64,000 nucleotides of DNA, taken from Marmoricola sp. Leaf446. Lineage in GTDB: Bacteria; Actinomycetota; Actinomycetes; Propionibacteriales; Nocardioidaceae. Of the stretch, positions 1 through 9,253 are shown piece after piece. Position 1 is the stretch's first letter, and every line of letters starts with the position of its first letter. Where the stretch lies: NCBI RefSeq assembly GCF_001424755.1, contig NZ_LMRF01000004.1, positions 140,557 through 204,556 on the forward strand, read 5' to 3'. A model generated the notes under the pieces. It ran no database searches and was not told the origin of the DNA. It was given only the letters and a program-made list of their open reading frames with translations. The position numbers and the translations under genes are program-made.

Positions 1-645
1 ACCACCGACGACGCCGAGGGCGAGGTGTTGACCACGTCGTTCGTCGCCGCCAGCGAGGACGACGTCCGTACGGCTCTGGCCGGCTTCGTCGGCGAGCTCG
101 ACCAGGTGCCCTCCGCGGTCTCCGCGATCAAGGTCGACGGCCGCCGTGCCTACGACCGGGTCCGGGCCGGTGAGCAGGTCGAGCTCGCCTCCCGGCGGGT
201 GACCATCCACGAGCTCGTCGTCCACGACGTACGCCGCACCAACCACACCCGCCGCGAGATGAGCGACGTCGACCTCACCCTGCACTGCTCGACCGGCACC
301 TACGTCCGCGCCGTGGCGCGCGACCTGGGGGAGCAGCTGGGCACCGGGGGCCACCTCACCGCGCTCCGGCGTACGACGGTCGGCCCGTTCGCGCTCGACG
401 TCGCCCGCACCCTCGAGCAGCTGGAGGCCGAGCCCGGCGTGGTGCCGATCGCCGTGGCCGCCCGCGCGGCGTTCGCCTCGGTGGACCTCGACGAGAGCCA
501 GGCACTGGACGTGCGCGTCGGCCGCAAGCTCGACCTGGAGCTCGGCAGCCCGGGCCCGGTGGCGCTGTTCGCGCCCGACGGCACCTTCCTGGCGCTCTAC
601 GAGCAGGCGGGGCCGCAGGCCCGGGCCGTGGCCGTCTTCGTCTGA
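1..645 (+). CDS. truB: tRNA pseudouridine(55) synthase TruB, 5' end missing
   Basis: This is the C-terminal 214 codons of TruB, which makes pseudouridine 55 in the T-loop of elongator tRNAs. The reading frame is open from base 1 with no start codon in the window, so the N-terminus and the catalytic aspartate lie upstream. The visible part has the family's IKVDGRRAYDRVRAG segment, the STGTYVRAVARDLGEQLG segment and a PUA-like C-terminal domain ending in ALYEQAG. It ends 23 bp before ribF, the usual truB-ribF order in bacteria. A GTG at position 25 in the same frame should not be taken as the start, because homology continues in front of it. Confidence 0.93.
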   Translation, partial: TTDDAEGEVLTTSFVAASEDDVRTALAGFVGELDQVPSAVSAIKVDGRRAYDRVRAGEQVELASRRVTIHELVVHDVRRTNHTRREMSDVDLTLHCSTGTYVRAVARDLGEQLGTGGHLTALRRTTVGPFALDVARTLEQLEAEPGVVPIAVAARAAFASVDLDESQALDVRVGRKLDLELGSPGPVALFAPDGTFLALYEQAGPQARAVAVFV

Positions 646-656
646 GCGGGCGCCAG

Positions 657-662
657 TAGGGT
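657..662 (+). promoter_or_regulatory. -10 hexamer TAGGGT of ribF (leaderless type)
   Basis: TAGGGT ends 6 nt before the GTG start of ribF, so transcription would begin at or next to the start codon. No recognisable -35 and no ribosome binding site are present, which fits a leaderless mRNA. This is an inference from spacing. Confidence 0.5.
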
Positions 663-668
663 TCGTCC

Positions 669-1622
669 GTGCGCATCTGGCGATCCCTGGACGACGTCCC
701 CGCCGACCTCGCCGCCACCGTGGTGACCATCGGCAACTTCGACGGCGTGCACCTCGGCCACCGGGCGGTGCTGCGGCGTACGCGTGAGCTGGCCGACGAG
801 CTCGGCCACCGCGTCGTCGCCGTCACCTTCGACCCGCACCCGATCGCGGTGCTGCGGCCCGACCACGCGCCCCAGACGCTGACCGAGGTCGGCACCCGCT
901 GCGCCCTGCTCGCCGACGCCGGGGTCGACGACGTGTTCGTGCTGCCCTTCGACCGTGAGGTCGCGGCGTGGACGCCCGAGGAGTTCGTGCGGCGCGTGGT
1001 CGTGGACGGGCTGCACGCGAGGGCGGTCGTGGTCGGCGCGAACTTCCGCTTCGGCGCCCGCGCTGCCGGCGACGTGGCGTTCCTGCGCGAGTTCGGCCGC
1101 GAGCACGGCTTCACCGCCGAGGGCATCGAGCTCGACGGCGGCCCGCAGGTCTGGTCCTCGACCTACGTCCGCACCTGCCTGGCCGCCGGCGACGTCGAGG
1201 GTGCCGCCGAGGCGCTCGGCCGCCCGTTCTCGCTGGTGGGCCAGGTCGTCCGCGGCGACCAGCGTGGGCGCGAGCTCGGCTACCCCACGGCCAACGTGCC
1301 CACCCACGGCCTCGCCGCCCCCGCCGACGGGGTGTACGCCGGCCGGTTGCGCGTCCTCGACGAGGGCGACCCGCTGCAGGGCCAGTGGCTGCCGGCCGCG
1401 ATCAGCGTCGGTACCAACCCGACCTTCGAGGGCGAGCGCGACCGCCGCGTGGAGTCCTACGTCCTGGACCGGGAGGGGATCGAGCTCTACGACCGCACCG
1501 TCGAGGTGACCTTCACCGCGCGGATCCGCGGCATGGTCCGCTTCGACGGCGTCGAGGAGCTGCTGGAGCGGATGACCCTCGACGTCGAGCGCACCCGCGA
1601 GCTGCTGGAGGGCACCGCGTGA
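669..1622 (+). CDS. ribF: Bifunctional riboflavin kinase / FAD synthetase
   Basis: A cytoplasmic enzyme of 317 residues, full length for the family. It phosphorylates riboflavin to FMN and adenylates FMN to FAD. The N-terminal nucleotidyltransferase domain shows TIGNFDGVHLGHRAVL near residues 20-35, with the HxGH-type site, and TFDPHPIAVLRP. The C-terminal flavokinase domain shows the GYPTANV motif near residues 200-210. The GTG start is chosen because homology begins here and a -10 hexamer ends 6 nt upstream. The stop overlaps the GTG of the next membrane protein (GTGA), so the two are probably translationally coupled. Confidence 0.95.
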   Translation: MRIWRSLDDVPADLAATVVTIGNFDGVHLGHRAVLRRTRELADELGHRVVAVTFDPHPIAVLRPDHAPQTLTEVGTRCALLADAGVDDVFVLPFDREVAAWTPEEFVRRVVVDGLHARAVVVGANFRFGARAAGDVAFLREFGREHGFTAEGIELDGGPQVWSSTYVRTCLAAGDVEGAAEALGRPFSLVGQVVRGDQRGRELGYPTANVPTHGLAAPADGVYAGRLRVLDEGDPLQGQWLPAAISVGTNPTFEGERDRRVESYVLDREGIELYDRTVEVTFTARIRGMVRFDGVEELLERMTLDVERTRELLEGTA

Positions 1623-2683
1623 GCGAGGAGCAGCCGCCCACCGTCCCGTTCGCAGCCGGACCCGACCAGTCGGACCGGCCCGACCAGGGTCAGCCCGACC
1701 AGCCGCGTCAGCCCGACCAGTCCGACCAGCCGCGTCAGCCCGACCAGCGCGACCAGCCCGGCCGGCCGGCCCAGCCCGGCCTCCTCCGCGGCCGGCCGCG
1801 CGCCACCTCGCCCGAGGACGACCGCTGGTTCGTCGAGCACGGCTTGCCGTGGTTCGTGCCCGAGCGTCGCGAGCGGGCCCACCGGGCGCTGCGCGACCCC
1901 CGCCTGCTCGTGGGGCTGGTCGGCGTCGCGCTGCTCAGCCTGCTCGGCGGCATCGCACTGGCGTGGCTGGCCGGCACGCCCAGCCTGGCGCCCGCCTCGC
2001 TGCTCACGGTCACCGGCCTCGCCGCGGCGGCGTACGCCGGGACCAAGCTCGGCGCGTGGCCGATCGCCCGCTGGGCAGGCCGGCACACGCTGCGCAGCCT
2101 GCACCTGCTGCTGCCCCTGGTGACCCGGGCGCTGCCGCTGCTGCTGCTGTTCATCACCTTCTTGTTCATCAACGCCGAGGTGTGGCAGCTCTCGGCCAAC
2201 CTCGACGGCGGCGTGCTGTGGCTGACGGTGCTGATGTTCGCCGCGATCGCCGTGGTGTTCCTGCTGGCGCGGCTGCCCGAGGAGCTCGACCGGGTGGGCG
2301 ACCAGGTCGACGCCCCGCAGATCAGCGGTCTCGAACGGGCCAACCTGGTGCTCGTGCTGATGGTCGCCCAGGCGGTGCAGGTGCTGCTGCTCGCGCTGTC
2401 GGTGTTCGGCTTCTTCATGGTCTTCGGTGGCCTGGTGATGACCCACGGCGTGCAGGAGGCGTGGACCGGCCAGGACTCGATCTCGGCGCTGCCGTGGGCC
2501 GACAACCTCTCGGTGGAGCTGGTGCAGGTCTCGGTGTTCCTCGCGGCCTTCTCCGGCCTCTACTTCACCGTCTACGCCGTCACCGACGAGACCTACCGCG
2601 AGCAGTTCTTCACCGAGATCAAGGCCGAGCTCGACCGCGCCGTGTCCTCCCGCGCGACGTACCTCGCCGCCCGGGGCGACTGA
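1619..2683 (+). CDS. Multi-pass membrane protein with Gln/Pro/Asp-rich N-terminus
   Basis: A 354-residue protein of unknown function, started at the GTG that overlaps the ribF stop. Residues about 14-55 are a low-complexity stretch built from QPDQ, SDQ and PRQ units. The repeat is visible in the DNA as reiterated cagcccgaccag. After a short cytosolic segment (about 60-90, with the phrase DRWFVEHGLPWFVPERRERAH) come about six hydrophobic segments, including LLLLFITFLFINA and QVLLLALSVFGFFMVFGG. The soluble tail ends in FTEIKAELDRAVSSRATYLAARG. Similar proteins with the PWFVPERR phrase are common in actinobacteria and have no established role. No enzyme motif is visible. Confidence 0.8.
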   Translation: MSEEQPPTVPFAAGPDQSDRPDQGQPDQPRQPDQSDQPRQPDQRDQPGRPAQPGLLRGRPRATSPEDDRWFVEHGLPWFVPERRERAHRALRDPRLLVGLVGVALLSLLGGIALAWLAGTPSLAPASLLTVTGLAAAAYAGTKLGAWPIARWAGRHTLRSLHLLLPLVTRALPLLLLFITFLFINAEVWQLSANLDGGVLWLTVLMFAAIAVVFLLARLPEELDRVGDQVDAPQISGLERANLVLVLMVAQAVQVLLLALSVFGFFMVFGGLVMTHGVQEAWTGQDSISALPWADNLSVELVQVSVFLAAFSGLYFTVYAVTDETYREQFFTEIKAELDRAVSSRATYLAARGD

Positions 2684-2764
2684 GCGGGCAAAACTGCCCG
2701 CGAGACCGGGCATTCCGGACGTCGGAGGGCAGTTTCACCGGCTAGCCGGTGAAACTGCCCGCTC
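2684..2764. repeat. Dispersed palindromic element, family 1 copy 1; likely bidirectional terminator
   Basis: The element lies between two convergent genes. It holds a GCGGGCA/TGCCCGC hairpin (2684-2701), then AAACTGCCC (2691-2699), a 27-nt spacer and GGGCAGTTT (2727-2735). The last arm is the left end of a perfect 34-bp palindrome at 2727-2760. The same core with an equally long spacer recurs at 16087-16131. Position and fold suggest a terminator acting on both strands; no U-tract is present. The element family is my own observation and I do not recognise it by name. Confidence 0.75.
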
Positions 2765-4658
2765 ACCCACCCGAGGTCAGCCAAGCCGCGCCGTACGCCG
2801 GCAGCAGCACCGCCCCGCCGCGCACGACCGGCTGCTCGCCGGACGTGCGGTCGACCAGGTCGGCGGGGTCGAGCCCGACGGAGTGGAGCACCTCGACGGG
2901 CACCGGGCGCGGTGAGCCGGTCACGTTGTAGGCGCCGAGCATCGGGCCGAGGGGGTGGCGTCGCAGCACCAGCAGCACGCCGGGGTCGGCCGGGTCGAGG
3001 ACCTCCGCGCCGACCGAGGCGTGCAGGTGGGGCAGTGCCCGACGGGCGGCCACGAGCTGCCGCAGGTCGTCGCCGATGCCGTGGGCGTCGCGCGGCGTCG
3101 AGCCGTCCTCGGGCCACGGCATCACCGGCCGGTGCACCCAGCGGTTGTCCTCGGCGTGCTCGGGCACCTGGTCCCAGGCGGCGTCGTTGAGCAGCCCGAG
3201 CTCGTCGCCCATCCAGATCACCGGCACCCCGCCGAAGCCGAGCACCAGGGCGTGGGCGAGCCGGATCCGGGCCGGGGCGTCGGGGTCGCCGGCCTCGAGG
3301 CCGGCCAGCGAGGCCAGCGAGCCGGAGATCCGCCGGTCGCGGGTCTCCTCGTTCTCCTGGAACACCAGGCCGCGGGCCCAGGAGCCGGGGAAGTCGCCGG
3401 AGTAGAAGTCGGAGAGGAACGCGCGGTGGCCGTGGCCGGTGACCCCGACCGCCGCGGCGTCCGCGTCGTCGACGGCCCAGCCGATGTCGTCGTGGCAGCG
3501 GGCGTAGGTCACCCACGCCGTCGTCGAGGGCGGGGCGGGCAGCTGCTGCAGCGCGCGGCTCGCGAGCCACACGTCGCGGGTCGCCAGCATCGACCAGATC
3601 TGCACCATCAGGCTGTTGTGGTAGGCCAGGTCGCTGACCTTGCCGTGGTGGGCGCCCTGTCCGAGGTAGGCCACGAGGTCCTGCGGCCCGACGATCGCCT
3701 CGGCCTTGAACAGCACCGACGGGGCCGCGATCCGGGCCACGGTGCGCAGCGCCTGCGTCAGCGCGTGCACCTCGGGCTGGTTCTGGCAGCTGGTGCCCAT
3801 CCGCTTCCAGGTGAAGGCGATCGCGTCGAGCCGGAACACCTCGACGCCGTGGTTGGCCCAGAAGCAGATGATGTCGGCGAACTCGCACAGCACCGCGGGG
3901 TTCGACCAGTCGAGGTCCCACTGGTAGTCGTTGAAGGTCGTCCACACCCACGCGTCGAGCTCGGCGTCGTGGCTGAAGCTGCCGGGCGCGAAGTCGGGGA
4001 ACACCTCGGGCAGCGTCTGCTCGTAGGCGTCGGGGAGCTCGCGGTCCTCGAAGACCAGGAAGTAGTCGCGGTGGACCTGGTCGCCGGCCACCGCACGCCG
4101 GGCCCACTCGTGCTCGCGGGCCACGTGGTTGAGCACCAGGTCGAGGCACAGGCTGATGCCGCGGCCGCGCAGCTCGGCCGTCAGCCGGGCGACGTCGTCG
4201 ACGGTGCCGAGGTCGGAGCGCACGGTGCGGTAGTCCATGACGGCGTAGCCGCCGTCGTTGGGCGCCGGCCGGGGGGTGAGCAGCGGCATCAGGTGCAGGT
4301 AGCGCACCCCCAGCTCCTGCAGGTACGACGCCCGCCCGGCCACCCCGGCGAGGTCGCCGCCGAACCGCTCGGCGTACGCCGCGTAGCCGACGACGTCGGG
4401 CCGCTGGAACCAGTCGGGGGCCAGTGAGCGCTCGAGGTCGAGCGCGTGCAGCTCCTCGGACCGGGCGGCGAACGCCCGGGCGGCGAGCAGCACCAGCCGG
4501 TCGCCGACCGCGGCGGGCGCGTCGTACAGCGGACGCAGCGCGGCGTCGAGGTCGGGCCGCCACCGCGCGACCCGGGCCTCGAAGAGCTGGCGGCGGTGTA
4601 CGGGGAGCGGGGCGAGGACCTCGTCGAGGCCGGGGACCGCGGCGCGGGGCTCAGGCAC
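2763..4658 (-). CDS. Amylosucrase (glycoside hydrolase family 13)
   Basis: A 631-residue enzyme, close to the usual 630-650 of amylosucrases (EC 2.4.1.4). These enzymes polymerise the glucose of sucrose into alpha-1,4-glucan and release fructose. The three GH13 carboxylates are visible: Asp278 in [19 protein letters not shown], Glu320 in FKAEAIVG and the Asp390 region in RCHDDIGW. The first of these closely matches the Neisseria enzyme, including the [11 protein letters not shown] extension that separates amylosucrases from trehalose synthases. There is no signal peptide, so it is probably cytoplasmic. The GTG start overlaps the last 8 bp of the upstream oxidoreductase gene, implying co-translation. 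Sucrose hydrolase is the main alternative function. Confidence 0.85.
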   Translation of the reverse strand: MPEPRAAVPGLDEVLAPLPVHRRQLFEARVARWRPDLDAALRPLYDAPAAVGDRLVLLAARAFAARSEELHALDLERSLAPDWFQRPDVVGYAAYAERFGGDLAGVAGRASYLQELGVRYLHLMPLLTPRPAPNDGGYAVMDYRTVRSDLGTVDDVARLTAELRGRGISLCLDLVLNHVAREHEWARRAVAGDQVHRDYFLVFEDRELPDAYEQTLPEVFPDFAPGSFSHDAELDAWVWTTFNDYQWDLDWSNPAVLCEFADIICFWANHGVEVFRLDAIAFTWKRMGTSCQNQPEVHALTQALRTVARIAAPSVLFKAEAIVGPQDLVAYLGQGAHHGKVSDLAYHNSLMVQIWSMLATRDVWLASRALQQLPAPPSTTAWVTYARCHDDIGWAVDDADAAAVGVTGHGHRAFLSDFYSGDFPGSWARGLVFQENEETRDRRISGSLASLAGLEAGDPDAPARIRLAHALVLGFGGVPVIWMGDELGLLNDAAWDQVPEHAEDNRWVHRPVMPWPEDGSTPRDAHGIGDDLRQLVAARRALPHLHASVGAEVLDPADPGVLLVLRRHPLGPMLGAYNVTGSPRPVPVEVLHSVGLDPADLVDRTSGEQPVVRGGAVLLPAYGAAWLTSGG

Positions 4659-6897
4659 GGGAGGAGTATGCCGGGGCCGGCTCGGCGACCGCCGTGGCGG
4701 CGTCGTGCCCCGACCCGTCGTCGTGGGCGTCCGCCGGCGCGAGCGTCACCGGGACGCCGTTGAGCGCGGCGTTGCCGGAGACGTCGAGCCGCTCGGGGTC
4801 GGTCAGGTCGTTGACCGACACGCCCACGACGCCGTTGGCGTGGGCCAGCCGGGTGCCGGCGTTGCCCGGGCCACCGTGGCCGTAGCCGTGGGGCAGCGAG
4901 ACCACGCCGGGCATCACGTCGTCGGTGGCCTGCACCTCGGTGGTGACGCTGCCGACGCGGGAGGTGATCCGCACCCGGTCGCCGTCGGCCAGGCCGCGCG
5001 CGGCCAGGTCGTCGGGGTGGACGAGGAGGTGGTGGCGTGCCTTGCCCCGGGTCAGCCGCGGCGTGTTGTGCATCCAGGAGTTGTTGGTGCGCTGGTGGCG
5101 CCGCCCGATGAGCAGCAGCTCGCCGTCGGCCGGCTGCGGGGCGTCGAGGCTGCGGCGGAGCCGGTCGAGGTCGGCGAGCACCAGGTCGGGGGCCAGGTGC
5201 ACCAGCTTGTCGCGGGTCTGCAGCCGGCCGGGCAGCACCGGGCGCAGCGGGCCGAGGTCGACGCCCTCGGGGTGGGCGCGCAGCGCGCGGAGCGAGGTGC
5301 GGCGACCGGCGAGGAGCAACAGCTCCACGAGCCGGGTCGGGCTGGTCCGCAGCACCGCGGCGTCGGCGAGCCGCTTGAGCCGCGCGGCGCCGCGGGCCGG
5401 GCGCCGCCCGGAGATCCGCAGCGCGAGGTCGCGGAAGATCTCCCAGTCGTGGCGCGAGCCGGCCGGCTGGGGCAGCACGGCGGGGGAGAACCGCGCCGTG
5501 TTGCGCACCGCCAGGGCGTGGAAGACCAGGTCGTAGTGGTCGCGCTCGAGCGCGGTCGTCGGGGGCAGCACCACGTCGGCGTGCCGGGTCGTCTCGTTGA
5601 GGTAGATGTCGACCGACACCATGAAGTCGAGGCCCTCCATCGCCCGGGAGAGCCCGGCGCCGTCGGGGGTCGAGAGCACGGGGTTGCCGGCCACGGTGAG
5701 CATCGCCCGCACCTGGCCGTCACCGGGGGTCTCGATCTCCTCGCGCAGGGCGCTGACGGGGAGCTCGCCGGAGAACTCGGGCAGGCCCCGGACCCGGCTG
5801 CGCCAGGCGCCGAGGTGTCCCCGGCCCACCAGGCCCCTGCCGACGACGTCGATCGCCGGCTCGGTGAACATCACGCCGCCCTCGCGGTCGAGGTTGCCGG
5901 TCAGCACGTTGAGCAGGTGGACCGCCCACTGGCCGAGCGAGCCGAACCCCTGGGTGGACAGCCCCATCCGGCCGTACGCCGCCGCGCGCCCGGCCGAGGC
6001 GAGGTCACGCGCCAGCCGACGGATCTCTTCGGCCGGCAGCCCGGAGACCGCCTCGGCACGCTCGGGGGTGAGGTCGGCGACGGCCAACCGGACCGCCTCG
6101 ACGCCCCGGACGTAGGAGGGGACTTCGGTGAGGTCCTCCTCGAGCAGCACGTGCACCATCGCGAGCAGCACCGCGGCGTCGGACCCGGGCCGCACGAAGT
6201 GGTGCTCGTCGGCGACCTTGGCGGTCTCGGTGCGCCGCGGGTCGAGCACGATCATCCGGCCGCCGCGCGCCTTGAGCTCGCGCACCCGCGCCGGGAAGTC
6301 GGGCACGGTCATCAGCGAGCCGTTGGAGGCCATCGGGTTGGCCCCGACGACCAGGAACAGCTCGGTGCGGTCGAGGTCGGGCACGGGGATCATCAGCTGG
6401 TGGCCGTAGAGCTGCCAGGCGAGCAGCTGCGCCGGCAGCTGGTCGACCGAGGTCGCGCTGTAGGTGTTGTGGGTGCGCAGCGTCTTGGCGAGCCGGACCC
6501 CGTGGGTCATGGCGCCGAGCGAGTGCACGTTGGGGTTGCCGAGGTAGACCCCGACCGCGTCGCGACCGTGCTGCCGCTGGGTGTCGGCGAGGCCGTCCGC
6601 GGCGAGCCGGATCGCCTCGTCCCAGGAGATCTCCTCCCAGGTCGCGTCGGCGCCGCGGCCGACGCGGCGTACCGGCGCGCGCAGCCGGTCGGGGTCGGCC
6701 TGGACGTCGGCGATGGCCACGCCCTTGGGGCACACGTGCCCGCGCGAGAGCGGGTCGTCGGGGTTGCCGCGCACGCCGGTGACCGCCGGCCCCTCGGGAC
6801 GCTGCTCGATGGTGAGCACCAGCCCGCAGATCGCCTCGCACAGGTTGCAGGCCGTCAGCCGGGTCTCGGTCGGGACGTCGGTGGGGGCGGTGGTCAT
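4651..6897 (-). CDS. Molybdopterin-dependent oxidoreductase (DMSO reductase / formate dehydrogenase-like superfamily)
   Basis: A 748-residue catalytic subunit with an N-terminal 4Fe-4S site (Cys17, Cys20, Cys24 and Cys56 in the [11 protein letters not shown] and HVCPKG segments). It is followed by the molybdopterin core ([43 protein letters not shown]). The C-terminal dinucleotide-binding domain contains [19 protein letters not shown]. There is no twin-arginine signal, so the enzyme is probably cytoplasmic. The residue at the expected metal-ligand position is not Cys or selenocysteine, judging from the SATSVDQLP stretch, and may be Ser. Substrate cannot be read from the sequence. The ATG at 6897 is preferred over in-frame starts upstream because GAGG lies 9 nt before it. 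It is the first gene of a two-gene unit with amylosucrase. Confidence 0.8.
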   Translation of the reverse strand: MTTAPTDVPTETRLTACNLCEAICGLVLTIEQRPEGPAVTGVRGNPDDPLSRGHVCPKGVAIADVQADPDRLRAPVRRVGRGADATWEEISWDEAIRLAADGLADTQRQHGRDAVGVYLGNPNVHSLGAMTHGVRLAKTLRTHNTYSATSVDQLPAQLLAWQLYGHQLMIPVPDLDRTELFLVVGANPMASNGSLMTVPDFPARVRELKARGGRMIVLDPRRTETAKVADEHHFVRPGSDAAVLLAMVHVLLEEDLTEVPSYVRGVEAVRLAVADLTPERAEAVSGLPAEEIRRLARDLASAGRAAAYGRMGLSTQGFGSLGQWAVHLLNVLTGNLDREGGVMFTEPAIDVVGRGLVGRGHLGAWRSRVRGLPEFSGELPVSALREEIETPGDGQVRAMLTVAGNPVLSTPDGAGLSRAMEGLDFMVSVDIYLNETTRHADVVLPPTTALERDHYDLVFHALAVRNTARFSPAVLPQPAGSRHDWEIFRDLALRISGRRPARGAARLKRLADAAVLRTSPTRLVELLLLAGRRTSLRALRAHPEGVDLGPLRPVLPGRLQTRDKLVHLAPDLVLADLDRLRRSLDAPQPADGELLLIGRRHQRTNNSWMHNTPRLTRGKARHHLLVHPDDLAARGLADGDRVRITSRVGSVTTEVQATDDVMPGVVSLPHGYGHGGPGNAGTRLAHANGVVGVSVNDLTDPERLDVSGNAALNGVPVTLAPADAHDDGSGHDAATAVAEPAPAYSSRA

Positions 6898-7019
6898 GCC
6901 GGGCATCCTCGCACGCGGCGCCGACGTCGCCGACGGTCTCGCGGGACGCCTCCGAGGACTCCCGCGGCGACCTCCGAGGTGCCAGGGTGGCCCCACCAGC
7001 CACCGCCGGAGGGAACCCG

Positions 7020-8744
7020 ATGACCACGTCTGCCACCGACCTCTACCGCGACGCCCGCGACCGCCTGCTGGGCTGGGGCGGCCGCTACGAGGAGGCCGTC
7101 GAGCAGTTCCGCTACCCCGAGATCACCGGCCCCTTCAACTGGGTGCACGACTGGTTCGACGTGGTCGCCGAGGGCAACGACGCCCGCGCCCTCGTGGTCG
7201 TGCAGGAGGACGGCTCCTCGGCCGCCCACACGTTCGCGGAGCTGCTCGACCGGTCCCGTCGGCTCGCGAGCTGGCTGCACGGCCTGGGCGTACGCCGCGG
7301 CGACGCCGTCATCGTGATGCTCGGCAACCGGGTCGAGCTGTGGGAGGCGATGCTCGCGGTGATGCGGCTCGGCGCCGTGGTGATGCCCACGACCACGGCC
7401 GTCGGCCCCGCCGACCTGACCGACCGCATCGAGCGGGGCGAGGTGCGCCACGTGGTCGTCGACGCCGCCGCGGTGGCCACGTTCGACGGGGTGCCCGGCG
7501 ACTGGACCCGGATCAGCGTGGGCGCCGCCGAGGGGTGGCACACCTTCGCCGACGGGTACGCCGCGGACCCGGCCGACCCCGTGGCGCTGGACCACCCGGG
7601 GACGCAGGCAAAGGACCGGCTGCTGCTCTACTTCACCTCGGGCACCACCTCGCGGCCCAAGCTGGTCGAGCACACCCAGGTCTCCTACCCGGTCGGCCAC
7701 CTGTCGACGATGTACTGGCTCGGCGTACGACCGGGGGACGTGCACCTCAACATCTCCTCCGCCGGCTGGGCCAAGCACGCGTGGTCGTGCTTCTTCGCGC
7801 CGTGGATCGCCGAGGCCACGATCGTGGTGCTCGACTACGCGCGCTTCGAGCCGGCCTCGCTGCTGGCCCGGCTGCGCGAGCAGCGCGTCACCACCTTCTG
7901 CGCGCCGCCGACGGTGTGGCGGATGCTCATCAAGTCCGACCTCGCCGGCGGGCCGGGGCAGCTGCGCGAGCTGATCGGGGCGGGCGAGCCGCTCAACCCG
8001 GAGGTGATCGCGCAGGTGCAGGAGCAGTGGGGGATGACGCTGCGCGACGGCTACGGCCAGACCGAGATGACGGCCGCGGTCGGCAACACCCCCGGCGCCG
8101 AGGTGCGGCCCGGCTCGATGGGGCGGCCGCTGCCCGGCGTGCCCGTGGTGCTGGTCGACCCGCTCACCGGCGAGCCGTCGGCGACCGAGGGCGAGATCTG
8201 CCTCGACCTCGACGGGCCCCAGGGGCGACCGCTGCCGCTGATGACCGGCTACCAGGGCGACCCGGCGCGCGACGCCGAGGCGATGGCGGGCGGCTACTAC
8301 CACACCGGCGACCTCGCGACCCGGGACGCGGACGGCTACATCACCTACGTCGGGCGCACCGACGACGTGTTCAAGGCCAGCGACTACAAGGTCAGCCCGT
8401 TCGAGCTCGAGTCGGTGCTGATCGAGCACCCGGCGGTCGCCGAGGCGGCCGTCGTACCCGCTCCCGACGCGTTGCGGCTGGCCGTGCCCAAGGCCTACGT
8501 CACCCTCGTCGCCGGCCACGAGCCCACCCGCGAGACGGCGCTGTCGATCCTCGCCCACGCCCGCGACCAGCTGCCGCCCTACCTGCGCGTGCGCCGGGTC
8601 GAGTTCGCCGAGCTGCCCAAGACCGTCTCGGGCAAGATCCGCCGCGTCGAGCTGCGCGGGCTCGAGGACGAGGCGGCCGCCGGCGAGGCGCGCGCGGGGG
8701 AGTGGCGCTACGAGGACTTCGAGGAGCTCCGCACCACCCGCTGA
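7020..8744 (+). CDS. AMP-dependent acyl-CoA synthetase (medium-chain acyl-CoA ligase type)
   Basis: A 574-residue ANL-family enzyme that activates a carboxylic acid as acyl-AMP and transfers it to CoA. Signatures are complete: the ATP loop YFTSGTTSRPKLVEH (about residues 204-218), DGYGQTEMTA, YYHTGDLATRDADGYITYVGR, and the C-terminal catalytic lysine in PKTVSGKIRRVEL (about residue 539). The N-terminal WVHDWFDVVAEGNDARALV phrase resembles the medium-chain (MACS) group, so fatty or aromatic acids are likelier substrates than acetate alone. The ATG at 7020 is chosen because GGAGGG lies 7 nt upstream. It diverges from the molybdoenzyme gene across a 122-bp gap that must hold both promoters. Confidence 0.88.
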   Translation: MTTSATDLYRDARDRLLGWGGRYEEAVEQFRYPEITGPFNWVHDWFDVVAEGNDARALVVVQEDGSSAAHTFAELLDRSRRLASWLHGLGVRRGDAVIVMLGNRVELWEAMLAVMRLGAVVMPTTTAVGPADLTDRIERGEVRHVVVDAAAVATFDGVPGDWTRISVGAAEGWHTFADGYAADPADPVALDHPGTQAKDRLLLYFTSGTTSRPKLVEHTQVSYPVGHLSTMYWLGVRPGDVHLNISSAGWAKHAWSCFFAPWIAEATIVVLDYARFEPASLLARLREQRVTTFCAPPTVWRMLIKSDLAGGPGQLRELIGAGEPLNPEVIAQVQEQWGMTLRDGYGQTEMTAAVGNTPGAEVRPGSMGRPLPGVPVVLVDPLTGEPSATEGEICLDLDGPQGRPLPLMTGYQGDPARDAEAMAGGYYHTGDLATRDADGYITYVGRTDDVFKASDYKVSPFELESVLIEHPAVAEAAVVPAPDALRLAVPKAYVTLVAGHEPTRETALSILAHARDQLPPYLRVRRVEFAELPKTVSGKIRRVELRGLEDEAAAGEARAGEWRYEDFEELRTTR

Positions 8745-8781
8745 CCGGCCCCGATCCCGCTGACCCGCCCCGATCCCACGT

Positions 8782-8864
8782 GGACGCGCGGACACAAGTC
8801 CGAGCGGCGTACGTCGAAATCCGGACAGAACCGGACACCCGTCGGGACGTGTGTCCGCGCGTCT
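8782..8864. repeat. Dispersed inverted-repeat element, family 2 copy 1
   Basis: Perfect 14-bp terminal arms GACGCGCGGACACA (8783-8796) and its complement (8850-8863) enclose about 53 nt that include GGCGTAC and CAGAACCGG. A second copy with 18-bp arms and the same internal words sits at 48424-48516. It occupies the gap between the acyl-CoA synthetase gene and the peptide locus. It may act as a terminator or be a non-autonomous mobile element; neither is proven. Confidence 0.7.
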
Positions 8865-8881
8865 CCGGGAGTGCGGCCCCC

Positions 8882-8897
8882 GTGAGAGCCCTCTCAC
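8882..8897. promoter_or_regulatory. Operator-like inverted repeat upstream of the Arg-rich peptide gene
   Basis: GTGAGAG and CTCTCAC form a perfect 7-bp inverted repeat with a 2-nt centre, followed by further CTCAC half-sites at about 8903 and 8914. The site lies about 80 bp before the peptide start in a gap without other genes, so it may bind a regulator of this locus. Confidence 0.35.
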
Positions 8898-8976
8898 GCT
8901 GACCTCACCCGCACCTCACGCATCACCGCGAGTGTCTTCCTCGTCAGGGAAACCACCCCCACAGGAAGGCACGACC

Positions 8977-9144
8977 ATGGCACGCTCCACGATCCTCGCC
9001 TCGCTCCAGCCGGCCCGGATGGCGCGCTCGGCGCGCTCGGACAGCTCCGACGACCAGCGCCGCCGCCGGCGTCGGCGCCGTCGGCGGATCATGCGCCGCC
9101 GGCGGCTGCGTCGCCGTGCGGCCCGCAGCCGCAGCACCGACTGA
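8977..9144 (+). CDS. Arginine-rich small peptide (55 residues, 23 Arg)
   Basis: I do not recognise this peptide. The ATG has a strong AGGAAGG ribosome site 7 nt upstream, and codon third positions look like those of neighbouring genes. The N-terminus, MARSTILASLQPARMARSAR, is followed by an acidic-serine patch SDSSDDQ (21-27). After that come ten consecutive arginines (28-37), IM, four arginines, L, three arginines and an ARSRSTD tail. There is no cysteine, no signal peptide and no membrane segment. A 17-bp hairpin follows the gene, then an ABC exporter gene and a kinase gene in the same direction. This layout resembles a peptide precursor ahead of its exporter and modifier. The SDSSDD patch would suit a kinase, but that is inference. 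A nucleic-acid-binding, protamine-like role is the main alternative. Confidence 0.6.
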   Translation: MARSTILASLQPARMARSARSDSSDDQRRRRRRRRRRIMRRRRLRRRAARSRSTD

Positions 9145-9169
9145 CGGCACGGCACCACCGCAGGCACAG

Positions 9170-9210
9170 GTCCGGGCGGGTGGCTCGATCAGGGAGCCAC
9201 CCGCCCGGAC
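9170..9210 (+). terminator. Strong hairpin between the peptide gene and the ABC exporter gene
   Basis: A perfect 17-bp stem (9170-9186 with 9194-9210, GTCCGGGCGGGTGGCTC and its complement) closes a 7-nt loop. It starts 26 nt after the peptide stop and ends 44 nt before the exporter start, with no U-tract. It could be a partial terminator or a 3' stabiliser, letting the peptide mRNA exceed that of the downstream genes. Confidence 0.75.
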
Positions 9211-9253
9211 GGCCATCACAGCACGCAGCGACGACGCACGGCGAGGACGACAG

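Noticed and set aside
4651-6897. Selenocysteine-containing formate dehydrogenase
   Set aside because: No in-frame TGA occurs in the core, and the metal-ligand region reads SATSVDQ without Cys or a UGA codon.
6898-6996. N-terminal extension of the molybdoenzyme by 33 residues
   Set aside because: The extra residues are Arg/Pro-rich antisense-like sequence, and the GAGG ribosome site fits the start at 6897.
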